A stretch of 5,818 bases of DNA from Polynucleobacter meluiroseus (GTDB lineage: Bacteria; Bacteroidota; Bacteroidia; Flavobacteriales_D; Crocinitomicaceae). Below are positions 1 to 5,818 of this stretch, piece after piece (the stretch's first letter is position 1; each line of letters opens with the position of its first letter). The notes beneath the pieces were generated by a model that made no database searches, was not told where the DNA came from, and saw nothing but the letters and a program-made list of their open reading frames with translations. The DNA lies in the NCBI GenBank assembly GCA_943328715.2, contig CALQBB020000070.1, forward strand, positions 1 to 5,818, in the 5' to 3' direction. Both the position numbers and the translations under genes were made by a program.

Positions 1-3000
1 ATGAATGAGCAATCGTTAGTCTTAGAGGTTTGTAACTTACAAGATGGAGACGCTCGTGCTGCATACCGAAACGTTCAGTTCGATGTGCGTACCTACAAAA
101 AATTGAAGATGTTTGTCCACGCAGAATCAGTGGTGCAAAATCAATTGAAGGATAACGAATTATCTGTGTTTGTCCGTCTTGGAACAGATTACGTGGAAAA
201 CTACTACGAATACGAACTTCCAATGAAGGTCACTGATTGGGGAACAACGAATCCAGAATCCATTTGGCCTGAAGCGAATAACATCGAAATTATTTTCGAC
301 GATTTACTCAACCTGAAAACAGAACGAAACAAAAAAATAGAACAAGGAGCTCCGGGTGTTTCTTACATCAACGAATATGAAATCGTCGATCCTCAAAATC
401 CACAAAGACGATTAAAAGTAAAAGGTAGTCCAAACTTACAAGGAATGCGCACCATCATGATCGGTGTTCGGAATCCACTAAAAACGGATCCAGATAATAT
501 TTGGCAACCTGATGCTGGCGATGCAGAATGCATCAATATGTGGGTGAATGAATTACGTTTAACGGATTTCGTCAGTGATGGTGGTGATGCTGCCATTGGA
601 CAAATGCAAGTTCAATTGGCTGATTTCGCGAATATCTCCGCTTCAGGAAACTATTCCGGTATCAATTGGGGAAGCGTCGATAGCCGCGTTCAAGACCGTC
701 AACGAAATCAAAAAATTGGATTCGATATGAACTCAACGGTGCAACTCGGACAATTCTTCGGGAAACAAGCACGCGTTTCCTTGCCGTTCTTTTACGGGTA
801 TTCATTGGGTGTCATCAATCCAGAATACGATCCGTTCAATCCAGACATCAAATTATCTAGCTATGATCTTGCGACACGTAAAGAACGCTCAAAACTTGGA
901 CAAGACTTTACAGAACGACGTTCATTCAACTTTACCAATGTCCGCAAGGAAGCAAAAGCGGGAACAAAAGCACAATTCTGGAGCATTTCCAACTGGTCTG
1001 CAACCTATGCTTTTGCTGAAAACTTGAAACGAGATTTCAACATCACTGCGGACCGAACAAAAACATGGACAGGTGCCTTGAACTACAATTATACCTTCGC
1101 TGGGAAAGCCATCGAACCATTCAAAAAATGGAAACCCGTTCAAAAATCACCATGGTTAAAATTCATCAAAGATGTTAACCTCTTCCTACTTCCAAAAAAC
1201 ATCACATTTACCAACGATTATTCACGAATCTATAACGAGCGTCAAGTTCGTAACATCATCGTGCCAACGTACCAATTCGACCCAATTTACTTGAAACGAT
1301 TCGATTGGAATAGAAATTACCAAATTGGTTACGACTTAACGAAAAACTTAAAAACGACGTTCAGCGCTACCAACAAATCCATTTTTGTGGAAGGAAACAA
1401 TGGGGTCGATCGCGTAACGAATCCAGAAGGATACCGTGAATTCATGGATACCATTCGTTCTCAAATAAGCACGTTTGGACGCACCATGGATTACACACAT
1501 AATTACAGTGTTAGTTACAATGTGCCTTTAGACAAATTCCCTATTACAAGTTGGATCACAGCCAACGCAAAATATGCGGGAACGTTCAACTGGCAACGCG
1601 CACCACTCGGACAAGCGCCATTCGGAAATACGGTTCAAAACAATCGTTCGATCAACATGACCTTACAAGGAAACCTTGTGACACTATACAACAAAGTACC
1701 TTATTTCAAACGGGTACTTTCCGATGGAAAAGGAATGAAATCTAATGTCAATTCAAAAGTTGAAAACGCTGGAGAAGGCGGCGGTGCCGCTAAACCGAAA
1801 CCTGGTCCAACAAAATTACCGGAATTCAAACCAGAGAAACCTTTGGAAGAAATGACCGCGAAAGAGTTGAAACAATACGAAAGACAGAAAAAACGTTTCG
1901 ATAAAAAACAGCTTCGCCTGCAAGAAATTAAGGACAAGGAAAAAGAAAAGGTAAATCCAATCGGTGGCTTCATTGCACGATTAATCATGAGTGTACGAAA
2001 TGTATCCGGTACATACGCCTTGACAGATGGAACCATGTTGCCTGGCTATAATCAGGAATCGAGCATTCTTGGAATGAACGGCAGCAGTTTGGGAATGTCC
2101 GGTTTTGTCTTTGGGAAACAAGGATATGATCTTCTTGGTCGGAGCAATGGATACAACGTAGGAACACTTTCCCGCGATAATAATTGGCTTGTCCAAAATG
2201 AAAACTTGAACAAACAATTTACAACGACGCACACTGCGAATCTCCAAATGAAAGCAACCTTAGAACCCATAAAAGATTTAAATATTAACTTAAACCTAAG
2301 CAGAAATTATAGCACGAATTCCGGTGAGTTCTACCGTTGGAATTCGTCAACAAGTGCTTTTGAAAGTCAAAGTAAATTCGAGACAAGTACACTTACCTTC
2401 ACGACGGTTACATGGGGCTCCGCGTTCATCAAAGAAGGAAAAGATTTCTCCTCTTCCGTTTTCCAAACTTTATTGAATAACCGTAAGGAAGTTTCAAGTT
2501 TACTTGGTGCACAAAACTCCAATTCTACTCTTTTACCGAACGGCTACTATAGCGGATATTCGGGATCACAACAAGAAGTAGTGATGGGAGCATTCTTAGC
2601 TGCTTACACCAACACAAGTGTATCAAGTAAATCGATTAATCCTTTGTCGAATCTTCCATTACCAAACTGGACAATCAACTACAATGGACTTTCAAAATTT
2701 GCTTTTGCGAAAGACGTGGTGAAATCGTTTAAACTGAATCATGGGTATTCTTCTTCGGTGAGTGTAAACGGAATGCAGACGAACTTGAATGCAGTGACAG
2801 ATGCAAACGGACAAGCAACGGCCTTGGACATCAATAACAATTACATTGCAGGAATGCAGGTTCAAAACATTACCATCTCTGAACGCTTTTCACCACTTAT
2901 TGGAATGTTGGCGACTTGGAACATCTTAGGGAAAAACATTACGACCAATTTTGAGTACAAGAAAGACCGTCAAACAACCCTTTCCTTAAACAACAACCAA

Positions 3001-3351
3001 GTAACAGAAGTGCTTGGTAAAGAGATCGTGGTTGGAACTGTCATCAACATCCCGAAATTGAAATTGCCAATTCGAACATTAAAAGCAAGTGACTTGTTGA
3101 TCAATGTGAATTTCTCATTCAGAGATAATTCCACTGTGATCCGCAAAGTCGTGGAAAACACAAACCAAGCAACAGCCGGACAAACAACCGTAAGTTTCAA
3201 ATTAGATGCGAACTACAAGTTGTCTGAACATTTGAGTGCAATCTTCTATTACGAGCAATTCCTGAATACACCTAAAGTATTCATCAGTTATCCAACTGGA
3301 AACTTGAAAACAGGAATTACCCTTCGCTTTGACTTGAACGGATTGAAATAA
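1..3351 (+). CDS. sprA: SprA (SOV), type IX secretion outer-membrane translocon, C-terminal part
   Basis: SprA forms the very large outer-membrane beta-barrel through which type IX secretion substrates leave the cell. Seen here: 1116 residues opening with NEQSLVLEVCNLQDGDARA, followed by a KKLKMFVHAE segment, both typical of the middle of SprA. Further on there are long runs of alternating polar and aromatic residues fitting barrel strands, and a Lys/Glu-rich insert at about residues 598-650. It is followed by VRNVSGTYALTDGTMLPGY (about 664-682), another family landmark, and the protein ends in a strand-like LKTGITLRFDLNGLK. Full SprA proteins are usually around 2,300-2,500 residues, so roughly the N-terminal half, with the signal peptide, lies upstream of the window. 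The ATG at base 1 is therefore an internal methionine, not the start. The reading frame is intact to its TAA. Family assignment is from remembered motifs, not a search, but the match is strong. Confidence 0.93.
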   Translation: MNEQSLVLEVCNLQDGDARAAYRNVQFDVRTYKKLKMFVHAESVVQNQLKDNELSVFVRLGTDYVENYYEYELPMKVTDWGTTNPESIWPEANNIEIIFDDLLNLKTERNKKIEQGAPGVSYINEYEIVDPQNPQRRLKVKGSPNLQGMRTIMIGVRNPLKTDPDNIWQPDAGDAECINMWVNELRLTDFVSDGGDAAIGQMQVQLADFANISASGNYSGINWGSVDSRVQDRQRNQKIGFDMNSTVQLGQFFGKQARVSLPFFYGYSLGVINPEYDPFNPDIKLSSYDLATRKERSKLGQDFTERRSFNFTNVRKEAKAGTKAQFWSISNWSATYAFAENLKRDFNITADRTKTWTGALNYNYTFAGKAIEPFKKWKPVQKSPWLKFIKDVNLFLLPKNITFTNDYSRIYNERQVRNIIVPTYQFDPIYLKRFDWNRNYQIGYDLTKNLKTTFSATNKSIFVEGNNGVDRVTNPEGYREFMDTIRSQISTFGRTMDYTHNYSVSYNVPLDKFPITSWITANAKYAGTFNWQRAPLGQAPFGNTVQNNRSINMTLQGNLVTLYNKVPYFKRVLSDGKGMKSNVNSKVENAGEGGGAAKPKPGPTKLPEFKPEKPLEEMTAKELKQYERQKKRFDKKQLRLQEIKDKEKEKVNPIGGFIARLIMSVRNVSGTYALTDGTMLPGYNQESSILGMNGSSLGMSGFVFGKQGYDLLGRSNGYNVGTLSRDNNWLVQNENLNKQFTTTHTANLQMKATLEPIKDLNINLNLSRNYSTNSGEFYRWNSSTSAFESQSKFETSTLTFTTVTWGSAFIKEGKDFSSSVFQTLLNNRKEVSSLLGAQNSNSTLLPNGYYSGYSGSQQEVVMGAFLAAYTNTSVSSKSINPLSNLPLPNWTINYNGLSKFAFAKDVVKSFKLNHGYSSSVSVNGMQTNLNAVTDANGQATALDINNNYIAGMQVQNITISERFSPLIGMLATWNILGKNITTNFEYKKDRQTTLSLNNNQVTEVLGKEIVVGTVINIPKLKLPIRTLKASDLLINVNFSFRDNSTVIRKVVENTNQATAGQTTVSFKLDANYKLSEHLSAIFYYEQFLNTPKVFISYPTGNLKTGITLRFDLNGLK

Positions 3352-3800
3352 TGAGTCCGATTATTCGCAATGCGCAACGAACAGATGTAACAGCCATTTT
3401 CGCGCTGATTCAAGAACTTGCCCTTTACGAAAAAGCACCTGAACAAGTCACCAATACCGCTGAAAAATTGTCCATCGATTTATTCGACGATCACCTTTGT
3501 GAAGCGATTGTTGCAGAACTTGATTCGGAAATTGTGGGTTTTGCCTTGTACTACACCTCCTACTCCACCTGGAAAGGCGCGTGTCTATACTTGGAGGACT
3601 TCTACGTGAAAGAGGATAAAAGAAAACATGGCATCGGACAGTTGTTATTTGACGAAATTCTGCTCGTTGCAAAACGTTCCAATGTCAAACGCATGGATTG
3701 GCAAGTACTCGCATGGAATGAGCCAGCAATTCAGTTCTATCAAAAACAGCAAGCGCTATTAGACCCTGAGTGGTTAAACGGACGCTTATTTTTTGAGTGA
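3351..3800 (+). CDS. GNAT N-acetyltransferase, spermidine/diamine (SSAT-like) type
   Basis: Probable cytoplasmic acetyl-CoA-dependent N-acetyltransferase acting on a small amine. The 149 residues follow the layout of human SAT1. They begin with IIRNAQRTDVTAIFALIQELALYEKAPEQV (residues 4-33), then IVGFALYYTSYSTWKG (61-76) and YLEDFYV (80-86). The acetyl-CoA loop RKHGIG is at 91-96, and WNEPAIQFY (122-130) has Tyr130 where SSAT has its catalytic tyrosine. SSAT-family enzymes acetylate polyamines, thialysine or other diamines; the substrate here cannot be read from sequence. The conserved Gly-Ala after the catalytic Tyr segment is replaced by Gln-Ala, and the protein ends soon after LDPEWLNGRL, a few residues shorter than many relatives. 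Its ATG shares one base with the sprA stop (TAATG, 3349-3353) and has no clear ribosome-binding site, so translation is probably coupled to sprA. A functional link to secretion is not implied. Confidence 0.9.
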   Translation: MSPIIRNAQRTDVTAIFALIQELALYEKAPEQVTNTAEKLSIDLFDDHLCEAIVAELDSEIVGFALYYTSYSTWKGACLYLEDFYVKEDKRKHGIGQLLFDEILLVAKRSNVKRMDWQVLAWNEPAIQFYQKQQALLDPEWLNGRLFFE

Positions 3801-3830
3801 TGCACAAGTTTTTCTTCCACCTGACATCAT

Positions 3831-3834
3831 AGGA
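3831..3834 (+). promoter_or_regulatory. Possible ribosome-binding site AGGA for the GTG-started sigma factor
   Basis: AGGA lies 5 bases before the GTG at 3840. It is short, and Bacteroidota often do without such sites, so it is only supporting evidence. The start is fixed mainly by elimination: an in-frame TGA at 3822-3824 blocks any earlier start, and the first downstream ATG (residue 32) would remove most of sigma region 2.1. Confidence 0.35.
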
Positions 3835-3839
3835 ATACT

Positions 3840-4409
3840 GTGTCCAAGGAAATAGATATCACCGCCCTCCAAAGTGGAAACATCCAAGCTTTCGAGCAAC
3901 TCGTAAACCTTTATGAAAAAAAGGTCCTCAACATGTGTTGGCACATTCTGCATAACCGAGAGGAAGCAGAGGACGCCACGCAAGATGTCTTTATTGCCAT
4001 TTATCAATCAAAACACCTATTTAAAGGCGAGTCGCAACTATCCACATGGATTCATCGCATTACCATGAACAAATGCCTAGAATACATGCGACGTGCGAAA
4101 CGAAAAAAACGCTTTGGAATCAAGGTTCCCATTGATGAATCGTTCTTTGCTGTAGAAAATGAGTCCCAACTCAATCCTGAGCAAGTACTGATGGAAAGGG
4201 AACGATCCAAAGCATTTTTTACGGCGGTACAACAGCTTTCTGAAAATCAGAGAGCTGCTTATTCCCTGCACCACTTTGACGAGTTTAGTTACAAGGAAAT
4301 CAGTGAAAGCATGAACCTATCCCTTTCGGCCGTGGAATCACTGATCTTTCGAGCCAAGCAACAATTACTAAAACAATTAAAAGACCCAATTCTACAAAAT
4401 TGGATTTAA
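3840..4409 (+). CDS. ECF-type RNA polymerase sigma-70 family factor
   Basis: Alternative sigma factor that would direct core RNA polymerase to a small set of promoters, probably including its own operon. The 189 residues have the two-domain ECF layout. Sigma region 2 is at about 17-90, with AFEQLVNLYEKKVLNMCWHIL (region 2.1), EEAEDATQDVFIAIY (41-55, region 2.2) and STWIHRITMNKCLEYMRR (68-85, regions 2.3-2.4). A linker at about 90-120 follows. Region 4 is at about 127-180, with the helix-turn-helix in FSYKEISESMNLSLSAVESLIFRAKQQL (149-176). There is no sigma region 3 or 1.1. GTG is the only workable start. The gene follows the acetyltransferase after 39 bp with no convincing terminator, and precedes a small membrane protein and a CpxP/CnrX-like protein, the usual partners of a membrane-controlled ECF factor. 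The specific ECF group is not assigned. Confidence 0.93.
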   Translation: MSKEIDITALQSGNIQAFEQLVNLYEKKVLNMCWHILHNREEAEDATQDVFIAIYQSKHLFKGESQLSTWIHRITMNKCLEYMRRAKRKKRFGIKVPIDESFFAVENESQLNPEQVLMERERSKAFFTAVQQLSENQRAAYSLHHFDEFSYKEISESMNLSLSAVESLIFRAKQQLLKQLKDPILQNWI

Positions 4410-4456
4410 TACGCAAGAAAACTAACTAATTAACATCTAAGCAATTAGAATATCAT

Positions 4457-4693
4457 ATGAAAAATAATCGAACCATTCAGCCCTTAGAAGTCAGCTCTTC
4501 ACTTCATGAAAAACTCATGAAAAGTCCAGTGTATGCTCAAAAAATGAAAACGCGCACCCTGACGGTAAGTGTTATCACGACTCTTTTAATTCTCTTAAAC
4601 CTCGTTTATTACATGTCCAACCAAAAAAATTTAGCGGAAGATAACATCCTTGAGTCACAATACGCTAATTTTGGTTCCGACCTTTCTATTTAA
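4457..4693 (+). CDS. Small single-pass membrane protein, candidate anti-sigma factor
   Basis: I do not recognise a named family for these 78 residues. What can be seen is a polar N-terminus (1-34, including SSSLHEKLMKSPVYAQKMKTR), one hydrophobic segment at about 35-52 (LTVSVITTLLILLNLVYY), and a short acidic tail (53-78). The basic KMKTR just before the hydrophobic segment predicts a cytoplasmic N-terminus and a periplasmic tail. This is the design of short membrane anti-sigma factors such as CnrY, whose N-terminal helices hold the sigma factor at the membrane. The position between an ECF sigma gene and a CpxP/CnrX-like gene supports that role, but no zinc-binding HxxxCxxC motif is present. 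The ATG at 4457 lies 47 bp after the sigma stop and has no Shine-Dalgarno sequence. Being a real gene is likely; the anti-sigma role is inferred from topology and context. Confidence 0.75.
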   Translation: MKNNRTIQPLEVSSSLHEKLMKSPVYAQKMKTRTLTVSVITTLLILLNLVYYMSNQKNLAEDNILESQYANFGSDLSI

Positions 4694-4703
4694 CACTGAA
4701 AAA

Positions 4704-5141
4704 ATGAAAGCAAATCGCCTCTTACTCCTTTGCATTGGAATTTTGATTGTCATCAATGTGTTTTTACTACTTGAATTGAACAAGCGTGGACAAGAAGGAC
4801 CACCACACCCACCGAAATTGTATTTAGCACTCGGCATGAAAGGTAAGGAAGCACAATGGGCAGACAATGAATTTAAACGTCATGTTCGTGAAAAAGACCG
4901 GCTTTTAAACCAACAAAAATCATGGAGACGAAAGGTGAGTCTAGATCCAAAAAAATCGGACCAAAACCAACATATTTTTGCTGTTGTTAGCCGTATTCAA
5001 TTTCAAATTGATTCTTGTACCTTCGATCACTTCATTCGGTTGAAAGAACATTGTACGAAAAAACAACAAAAAGCACTAAATCGTGTGGTTCGCCGCATGA
5101 TAGACCGGGCAGGGAAACCTGGTCCGAAAGGAAGACCATGA
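4704..5141 (+). CDS. Membrane-anchored Spy/CpxP/CnrX-like periplasmic protein (putative metal or stress sensor)
   Basis: Predicted periplasmic helical protein held by an N-terminal anchor. The 145 residues begin with MKANR and a hydrophobic segment at about 5-24 (LLLLCIGILIVINVFLLLEL) without an obvious cleavage site. A Pro-rich stretch GPPHPPK (32-38) follows, then a long charged helical region. LALGMKGKEAQ (41-51) and HCTKKQQKAL (116-125) resemble the two LTxxQ-type repeats of the Spy/CpxP family. The pattern CTFDHFIRLKEHC (105-117) before the second repeat, and the basic Pro/Gly tail, are typical of Bacteroidota members. In the family, CnrX binds metal and signals through CnrY, while Spy and CpxP bind misfolded proteins. 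Cys105, His109, His116 and Cys117 are candidate ligands by position only. An in-frame ATG at 4650 exists but lies inside the preceding gene and would put 18 extra residues before the anchor, so ATG 4704, 10 bp after the previous stop, is preferred. It overlaps the next gene by ATGA. Confidence 0.8.
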   Translation: MKANRLLLLCIGILIVINVFLLLELNKRGQEGPPHPPKLYLALGMKGKEAQWADNEFKRHVREKDRLLNQQKSWRRKVSLDPKKSDQNQHIFAVVSRIQFQIDSCTFDHFIRLKEHCTKKQQKALNRVVRRMIDRAGKPGPKGRP

Positions 5142-5317
5142 AGCAACTTGTCACATTCATGGTCTTCATGGTGTTTTACCACCAAGCTCACACGCAATTG
5201 AATGTGTCCCTTCGTTGGGGAACCGAACCAATCACTTTAGAAAAATACTACTTCCTCGAAAATGATAGCCATACGTTTCATTCGGAGCGAAAGGATTTAG
5301 ACAGTTCTCGGCAATAG
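5138..5317 (+). pseudogene. N-terminal fragment of a secreted MbnP-like gene, interrupted
   Basis: The ATG overlaps the stop of the CpxP/CnrX-like gene as ATGA, so this gene belongs to the same operon and is probably translated by coupling. The product begins MKQLVTFMVFMVFYHQAHTQ, a Sec signal peptide with a likely cut near residue 19-20. It continues with LNVSLRWGTEPITLEKYYFL (21-40), which fits the first beta-strands of MbnP-like periplasmic proteins. Residues 38-48 (YFLENDSHTFH) match the opposite-strand gene's YFLGKDSLIFH at 7 of 11 positions. From about base 5278 the frame runs antisense through the end of that opposite gene and stops at TAG after 59 residues, so the family's following LxxYLSD segment and everything after it are missing. 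As written, the secreted product would be about 40 residues and non-functional. Alternatively this is the OFF orientation of an invertible gene, or an assembly artefact. Confidence 0.65.
5248..5280 (+). repeat. Left arm of an imperfect inverted repeat within MbnP-like coding sequence
   Basis: Begins CTACTTCCTCGAAAATGATA and pairs, as reverse complement, with 5786-5818. By eye 23 of 33 bases match, including 17 of the first 21. The mismatches include synonymous third-position changes (TTC/TTT, GAT/GAC, AGC/AGT, CAT/CAC), so the similarity reflects two diverged copies of the same coding stretch rather than a perfect recombination site. The arm sits where the + strand gene loses its homology. 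Confidence 0.6.
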
Positions 5318-5818
5318 GATTGGGCAAGTTTCCCTGGAATCATGACGCGTTGCACCAATGGAAAATCGACCGTCTGCTCAAAAAATGGTTTGATGTCCAA
5401 AATGAGGGTGTTCCCCTTGATTGCTAGATGAATGTATTCAAGCGTTTCAAATGGCTGACGGTATCCACCCAAGTGGTATTCAAAAGTTTTATCAGTTAAG
5501 GGAATAGCGGATGAGGTTCCAGTACATTTGAATTGAATGTAACCAGAATTCCATGCCCAGTACATACCATTCATAGGATTTAAAGGTCCATCAACACTTT
5601 CAGACACGTGATAGGAACTATCGAGTCCAAAATGGAAACGGAGCGATTGGTATTCTGCTACAGGAAAATCGGGAAATAACTGGAGAGAACTTGGATCCTC
5701 AAGATCAATAAATCGCGGTCCAACGAGTACCTGTTTTCTTGTTTCTTGTTCAAATTGAAAGTCTGAAAGATAGAGTTTCAGTTCGTGAAATATCAAACTG
5801 TCCTTTCCGAGAAAGTAG
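5278..5818 (-). CDS. MbnP-like domain protein, N-terminus missing at window edge
   Basis: MbnP is a periplasmic copper(I)-binding protein of methanotrophs that works with the di-heme enzyme MbnH, which oxidises a Trp of MbnP to kynurenine. Related domains are common in Bacteroidota, often without known function. Seen here: 179 residues open to the last base, with LKLYLSDFQF (13-22), DSSYHVSESVDGPLNPMNGM (66-85), YWAWNSGYIQFKCTG (86-100), HLGGYRQPFETL (115-126) and the closing VMIPGKLAQSYCRELSKSF (158-176). These are the order and spacing expected for the family, and the C-terminus looks natural. Trp87 and Trp89 are candidate special tryptophans by family analogy only. A TTG at 5796 could be taken as a start, but the frame and the homology continue upstream of it (YFLGKDS), so it is rejected. 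No signal peptide is visible on this strand; the matching one lies on the + strand at 5138. No mbnH-like gene is in the window. Confidence 0.8.
   Translation of the reverse strand, partial: YFLGKDSLIFHELKLYLSDFQFEQETRKQVLVGPRFIDLEDPSSLQLFPDFPVAEYQSLRFHFGLDSSYHVSESVDGPLNPMNGMYWAWNSGYIQFKCTGTSSAIPLTDKTFEYHLGGYRQPFETLEYIHLAIKGNTLILDIKPFFEQTVDFPLVQRVMIPGKLAQSYCRELSKSFRSE
5786..5818 (-). repeat. Right arm of the imperfect inverted repeat, ending at the window edge
   Basis: Reverse complement starts CTACTTTCTCGGAAAGGACA and aligns without gaps to 5248-5280. Codon phase is kept: the Tyr codon ending the window on this strand (5817-5815) aligns with Tyr38 (5249-5251) of the + strand fragment. The window ends exactly where the alignment begins, so any longer repeat outside it cannot be seen. 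Confidence 0.6.

Noticed and set aside
1..3. ATG at the first base as the true start of the 1116-residue gene
   Set aside because: The sequence aligns with the interior of SprA, which normally has roughly another thousand or more residues plus a signal peptide before this point. The gene is cut by the window edge.
1793..1950. Lys/Glu-rich insert of SprA as a foreign insertion
   Set aside because: As far as I recall, similar charged inserts occur at this place in other SprA proteins, just before the VRNVS...LPGY landmark, so it is ordinary for the family.
1701..2036. Antisense open frame of 111 codons inside sprA
   Set aside because: It is the mirror of the Lys/Glu-rich insert (AAA/GAA codons read as Phe/Ser/Leu), has no family resemblance, and the + strand frame is clearly the real gene.
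3786..3795. TTATTTTTTG before the sigma gene as a Bacteroidota -7 element (TAnnTTTG)
   Set aside because: The spacing is off by one base, there is no TTG at the right distance upstream, and it lies inside the acetyltransferase gene.
4426..4448. Short palindrome CTAATT...AATTAG between the sigma and small membrane protein genes
   Set aside because: Only six A/T-rich base pairs with an 11-base loop and no following T-run; too weak for a terminator and likely chance in AT-rich DNA.
4650..4703. Longer start for the CpxP/CnrX-like gene at ATG 4650
   Set aside because: It lies within the preceding gene and would put 18 residues before the membrane anchor. ATG 4704 gives a standard MKANR plus hydrophobic N-terminus.
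5015..5137. Longer start for the MbnP-like fragment at ATG 5015
   Set aside because: The extra 41 residues are an out-of-frame reading of the sensor gene, and the signal peptide begins at ATG 5138.
5794..5796. TTG at 5796 as the start of the - strand MbnP-like gene
   Set aside because: The frame stays open to the window edge and the upstream residues YFLGKDS match the + strand copy, so the coding region extends beyond.

Overview
The window looks like chromosomal DNA of a member of Bacteroidota, most likely a flavobacterium-like lineage. The main reason is the large gene at the left, which encodes the C-terminal half of SprA, the outer-membrane translocon of the type IX secretion system, a system confined to the Bacteroidota/FCB group. 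AT-rich codon use and the near absence of Shine-Dalgarno sequences agree with this. A finer placement is not supported by what can be seen.

Layout: (1) 1-3351, + strand, C-terminal part of sprA, cut by the window edge. (2) 3351-3800, + strand, a GNAT acetyltransferase of the spermidine/diamine (SSAT-like) type, joined to sprA by a TAATG stop/start overlap. (3) After a 39-bp gap, 3840-4409, an ECF sigma factor starting with GTG. (4) 4457-4693, a 78-residue single-pass membrane protein, proposed as its anti-sigma factor. (5) 4704-5141, a membrane-anchored periplasmic protein of the Spy/CpxP/CnrX-like helical family. (6) 5138-5317, overlapping the previous gene by ATGA, the signal peptide and first residues of an MbnP-like (copper-binding-protein-like) gene that then loses homology and stops. 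(7) 5278-5818, - strand, an almost complete MbnP-like domain lacking only its N-terminus and running off the window end. There is no gene-free stretch longer than 47 bp.

Genes 3-5 have the make-up of a cnrH-cnrY-cnrX type metal-responsive module: ECF sigma, short membrane anti-sigma, membrane-tethered periplasmic sensor. The translationally coupled gene behind them belongs to a family linked to periplasmic copper, so a periplasmic metal or envelope-stress response is a reasonable inference, not a demonstrated function.

The most unusual feature is at the right end. The MbnP-like gene is split between strands. The + strand carries its secretion signal and N-terminus, and the - strand carries the rest. 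The two pieces share a diverged inverted repeat (5248-5280 and 5786-5818, 23 of 33 bases matching). Flipping the segment between these repeats would restore one in-frame 216-residue protein. This could be an invertible ON/OFF switch, a rearranged pair of paralogues, or an assembly/amplification chimera. The sequence alone does not decide.
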